Part shown: piece by piece, positions 61,729 to 64,000 of the stretch
Layout: the number at the start of each line of letters is the position of its first letter
Numbering within the stretch: the first letter of the stretch is position 1
DNA from: CALJFL01 sp047633055
GTDB taxonomy: Bacteria > Pseudomonadota > Gammaproteobacteria > Pseudomonadales > Halieaceae
Reading direction: 5' to 3'
Length of the DNA stretch: 64,000 nt
Assembly (NCBI GenBank): GCA_047633055.1
Contig: JBLIEI010000010.1
Location: 15,382-79,381, forward strand
Program-made: the position numbers and the translations under genes
The notes under the pieces: generated by a model
Seen by the model: the letters and a program-made list of their open reading frames with translations, nothing else
What the model was told of the DNA's origin: nothing
The model's database searches: none

Positions 61729-62172
61729 ATGAAAATCAAGTTAGGGAACAACCTGAGGCCGGCATCAGCGCAAACTGGATTTACGCTGATGGAATTGCTG
61801 GTGGTGCTGGCAATTCTTGGATTATTGATGAGTCTGGTCGGGCCGCAAGTGCTTAATCAGTTAGGTGGCGCCAAAACGAAAACCGCCCTGATCCAGATCA
61901 AGGACCTGGAACAGTCACTGGAAATGTACAAGCTTGATGTGGGACGTTTCCCTTCCAGCAGTGAAGGCCTCAGTGCCTTAGTGGACAAACCCGGCGGAGT
62001 GGCTGGTTGGAACGGGCCTTACCTGAAGGCCGACGTACCTCAAGATCCCTGGAAACAGGACTACCAATACAAGTATCCGGGCGAGCGGGGTGAGCTGGAC
62101 ATTTTTACTTACGGCCAGAATGGCGCGCCCGGCGGTGAGGGCGAAGACTCGGATGTGGGCAACTGGCAGTGA
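61729..62172 (+). CDS. gspG: Major pseudopilin
   Basis: A 147-residue prepilin with a type III leader. The GspO (prepilin peptidase) cleavage site is G/FTLMELLVVLAILGLLM with the Glu at +5. The C-terminal GspG features DPWKQDYQYKYPGERGELDI and the Asp-rich calcium loop are present. It is the most abundant pseudopilin of the T2SS piston. It follows gspF by 32 bp, and a GAGGAAA ribosome site precedes ATG 61729. Confidence 0.97.
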   Translation: MKIKLGNNLRPASAQTGFTLMELLVVLAILGLLMSLVGPQVLNQLGGAKTKTALIQIKDLEQSLEMYKLDVGRFPSSSEGLSALVDKPGGVAGWNGPYLKADVPQDPWKQDYQYKYPGERGELDIFTYGQNGAPGGEGEDSDVGNWQ

Positions 62173-62211
62173 GGGTATTCTGCGCTCACGGCCTCTCGTG
62201 CCTATCTTGCG

Positions 62212-62682
62212 ATGATCGATATGAAAGCTGCTGCCCCTAAAGTAACCCAAGGTTTCACGATATTAGAGCTGCTAGTGGCGATGACGATTGTCGGCATGTT
62301 GCTAATGGCTTCTGTACCGTCGACTATTCGGTTTTATGAATCGATGAAGTACCGACAGGCCATCCGCGACGTGATCACAACGCTGGGTTCGGCCCGTTAT
62401 CGGGCAGTAAATTCCGGCAGCTCGCAGGACGTGAGCATCAACCCGGAAACTAAATTGCTGACCTATCAGGCACATGAGGTGCAGATTCCCGAAGTACTGA
62501 CAGTGGCCGTGCACTCGGCAAAAGAGGTGAATACAGATTCGACCGGGGTTATCCGCTTTTATCCAGAAGGCGGCTCAAGCGGCGGCGGTATTGACCTCGA
62601 GCGTCCTGATGGTAGTGGCGTTCGAATCGCAATCGACTGGTTAGCGGGAATAGTGACCCATGAATCCTATGCGTCCTACTAA
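62212..62682 (+). CDS. gspH: Minor pseudopilin GspH
   Basis: A 156-residue prepilin-like protein: G/FTILELLVAMTIVGMLLM leader cleavage region, then a GspH/FimT domain with a variable globular part (RQAIRDVITTLGSARYRAVNSG). It caps the pseudopilus with I, J and K. ATG 62212 lies 39 bp after gspG. The 3' end overlaps gspI by 23 bp. Confidence 0.85.
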   Translation: MIDMKAAAPKVTQGFTILELLVAMTIVGMLLMASVPSTIRFYESMKYRQAIRDVITTLGSARYRAVNSGSSQDVSINPETKLLTYQAHEVQIPEVLTVAVHSAKEVNTDSTGVIRFYPEGGSSGGGIDLERPDGSGVRIAIDWLAGIVTHESYASY

Positions 62683-63067
62683 GATGAAATCCTCGCGACC
62701 AGCCCGCGGATTTTCTTTGTTGGAAATGATGGTCGCCATCGCGATACTGGGTTTGTCGTTGGGTGCGCTCTACCAAAGCGCCAGTGGTGCAACTCGTAAT
62801 GTGAGGATGGATGAGCGTTACGCCTATGGCGTAGAGCTAGCCCGATCTTTGCTCGCAAGTAACGCACGGGTGCCGGCGGCGGGGTTAAGCCAGCAAGGGG
62901 AAACAGCGGGCGGATTTAGCTGGCGGGCTTCAAGCCATCCTATTCCAGAGCGCCGCGGCGGGAACGTCCCGGCCAGTCTGCAGAATATCGAGGTTGCGGT
63001 GAGTTGGATGGATGGCGGTCGACCTCGCGAAGTCGTTTTGCATTCAGTGGTCGAGACGCTGCCTTGA
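62660..63067 (+). CDS. gspI: Minor pseudopilin GspI
   Basis: A 135-residue prepilin with ARG/FSLLEMMVAIAILGLSL as the processing site and hydrophobic stem. The globular domain has GVELARSLLASNARV, typical of GspI. It overlaps gspH by 23 bp and gspJ by 1 bp. Start ATG 62660 (MNPMRPTKMKSS) is the longest; MRPT (62669) is possible. Confidence 0.9.
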   Translation: MNPMRPTKMKSSRPARGFSLLEMMVAIAILGLSLGALYQSASGATRNVRMDERYAYGVELARSLLASNARVPAAGLSQQGETAGGFSWRASSHPIPERRGGNVPASLQNIEVAVSWMDGGRPREVVLHSVVETLP

Positions 63068-63675
63068 TGTCAGCGCTTAAAGTTAATGATTCCAAAGGCT
63101 TCACCCTGGTGGAGGTGATGGTTGCCATGGCGGTCTTGTCACTGATTATGCTGGCGACGATCACCGGGCTGAGAACGCTCGGGAATACGCAGGTCGCCAT
63201 TGATAAAATGACCCAGCGGGTCGATGAATTGCGGACTATTTCGTCATTTTTAAGGGATACACTGGAAAGTACTATCGTTGGGCAGTCGTCCAGTGGCCTC
63301 AGTCTGGGTGGCTCTGGTAGCAGCAATAAGTCGATGTTTTTTGAACTCTCGGCTACCTCACTAACTTGGAAGTCATCGATATTGTTTGGCGAAGGCTATG
63401 GCGGTACGCATTTATTGCGCATAGCGCAGGAAGACGATGAACTGGTGTTGCGTTGGCAGATTCCTCCGGCGAATGGTCAGCCCGAGGAATGGGAGGACGC
63501 GCCGTCGCGAATTATGGTGCACCGACTCGAAGAGATGGAGGTGTCCTATCGCCGGGAGTTCGATGGTGAATGGTCAGAGGAGTGGGACAGGCGTGGTTTG
63601 CCTGCGCTGGTCAGAGCGCGATTCAAGGTGGCGGGTCGGTATTGGCCGGATCTTGTTTTTGAGGTGCCCAGATGA
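63067..63675 (+). CDS. gspJ: Minor pseudopilin GspJ
   Basis: A 202-residue prepilin with SKG/FTLVEVMVAMAVLSLIML and the GspJ globular region (LRTISSFLRDTLESTI; EMEVSYRREFDGEW). ATG 63067 overlaps the gspI stop (TGATG), and a longer open frame from 63004 overlaps gspI and is not the start. Its stop overlaps the gspK start by ATGA. Confidence 0.92.
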   Translation: MSALKVNDSKGFTLVEVMVAMAVLSLIMLATITGLRTLGNTQVAIDKMTQRVDELRTISSFLRDTLESTIVGQSSSGLSLGGSGSSNKSMFFELSATSLTWKSSILFGEGYGGTHLLRIAQEDDELVLRWQIPPANGQPEEWEDAPSRIMVHRLEEMEVSYRREFDGEWSEEWDRRGLPALVRARFKVAGRYWPDLVFEVPR

Positions 63676-64000
63676 GCCTGCGCGTGCCGCCGCAAGGAAT
63701 GATGCCAGGTAAACAACAGCGGGGTGTTGCGCTGGTGATTGTGGTTTGGTTTATCGCCGGCATGGCGCTATTGGTATCCGGCATCGTGGCGCAGGCCAGA
63801 GTCGACAACCAGTTGGCTCAGCTCCATGTAGCTCGGGCCAAAGCCGTCGCTGCCGGAGATGGGGCTATTCAGCTGGCGATGTTGGAGCGTGCCGAAGCTG
63901 GGCAGTCAGGTGAGCCGTCCGGGAAGGCAGTAAGCAGCAAGCACCGTGTTGGGGATATTCAGGTTGAGGTCAGCTTGCAGGACACAGCGGGGCTTTTGGA
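63672..64000 (+). CDS. gspK: Minor pseudopilin GspK (3' end cut by window)
   Basis: The frame is open from ATG 63672 to the window end, giving about 109 residues. An extended N-terminus is followed by QQRGVALVIVVWFIAGMAL, a prepilin-type hydrophobic stem with Arg-Gly before the cleavage site, as in GspK (which lacks Glu+5). Then comes QARVDNQLAQLHVARAKAVAAGDGAI, typical of GspK. It overlaps gspJ by 4 bp. The remaining operon (gspL, gspM, gspN) presumably follows outside. Confidence 0.9.
   Translation, partial: MSLRVPPQGMMPGKQQRGVALVIVVWFIAGMALLVSGIVAQARVDNQLAQLHVARAKAVAAGDGAIQLAMLERAEAGQSGEPSGKAVSSKHRVGDIQVEVSLQDTAGLL

Overview
The window reads as chromosomal DNA of a free-living, aerobic, probably marine gammaproteobacterium. 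The protein set (dapB-cnoX, bepA/perM, nadA, aceE-aceF, miaE, fabV, a type II secretion operon, many acyl-CoA dehydrogenases) fits the Cellvibrionales (Halieaceae/Spongiibacteraceae type). This placement is inference from gene content; no rRNA or tRNA gene is visible. Coding density is high, and I see no insertion sequence, prophage or CRISPR array.

Layout. (1) 1-1644: the 3' part of dapB and a thioredoxin-TPR chaperone gene (cnoX). (2) 1887-12035: acyl-CoA catabolism: a paired acyl-CoA dehydrogenase, a luciferase-like oxidoreductase, an SDR, a histidine phosphatase, thioesterase TesB, a regulator made of two TetR units, a MATE pump, Tag glycosylase and an enoyl-CoA hydratase, followed by an ApbE-like gene remnant. 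(3) 12377-26985: a minus-strand block of six signalling or exported proteins. In transcription order these are two GGDEF-EAL proteins, a secreted subtilisin-like protease, a secreted protein with a 13-residue GYRW tandem repeat, a giant beta-propeller hybrid histidine kinase and a second propeller histidine kinase. (4) 27215-42174: housekeeping genes: nadA, bepA, a TusA-like protein, perM, an M16 protease lipoprotein, aceE-aceF, a glycosyltransferase, miaE and fabV. (5) 42179-58560: a plus-strand cluster of about 16 genes that matches the actinobacterial/comamonad pathway for the steroid C and D rings (FadD3, IpdA, IpdB, IpdC, EchA20, FadA6 and IpdF types plus two acyl-CoA dehydrogenase pairs). 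Two overlapping Lrp/AsnC regulator genes sit inside it where actinobacteria use the TetR protein KstR2. (6) 58727-64000: gspEFGHIJK, cut by the window end, with no gspC or gspD in front.

How the parts work together. The cluster in region 5 should activate the indane-propionate left after A/B-ring removal, oxidise its side chain, hydrolyse rings D and C and release acetyl-CoA and propionyl-CoA-type products. Region 2 has the same style of split acyl-CoA dehydrogenase and may serve a related substrate such as a sterol side chain. Region 3 is the least explained part: a secreted, recently expanded repeat protein lies between a secreted subtilase gene and two periplasmic-propeller kinases, which suggests an exported substrate or signal with its own processing and sensing apparatus (hypothesis only).
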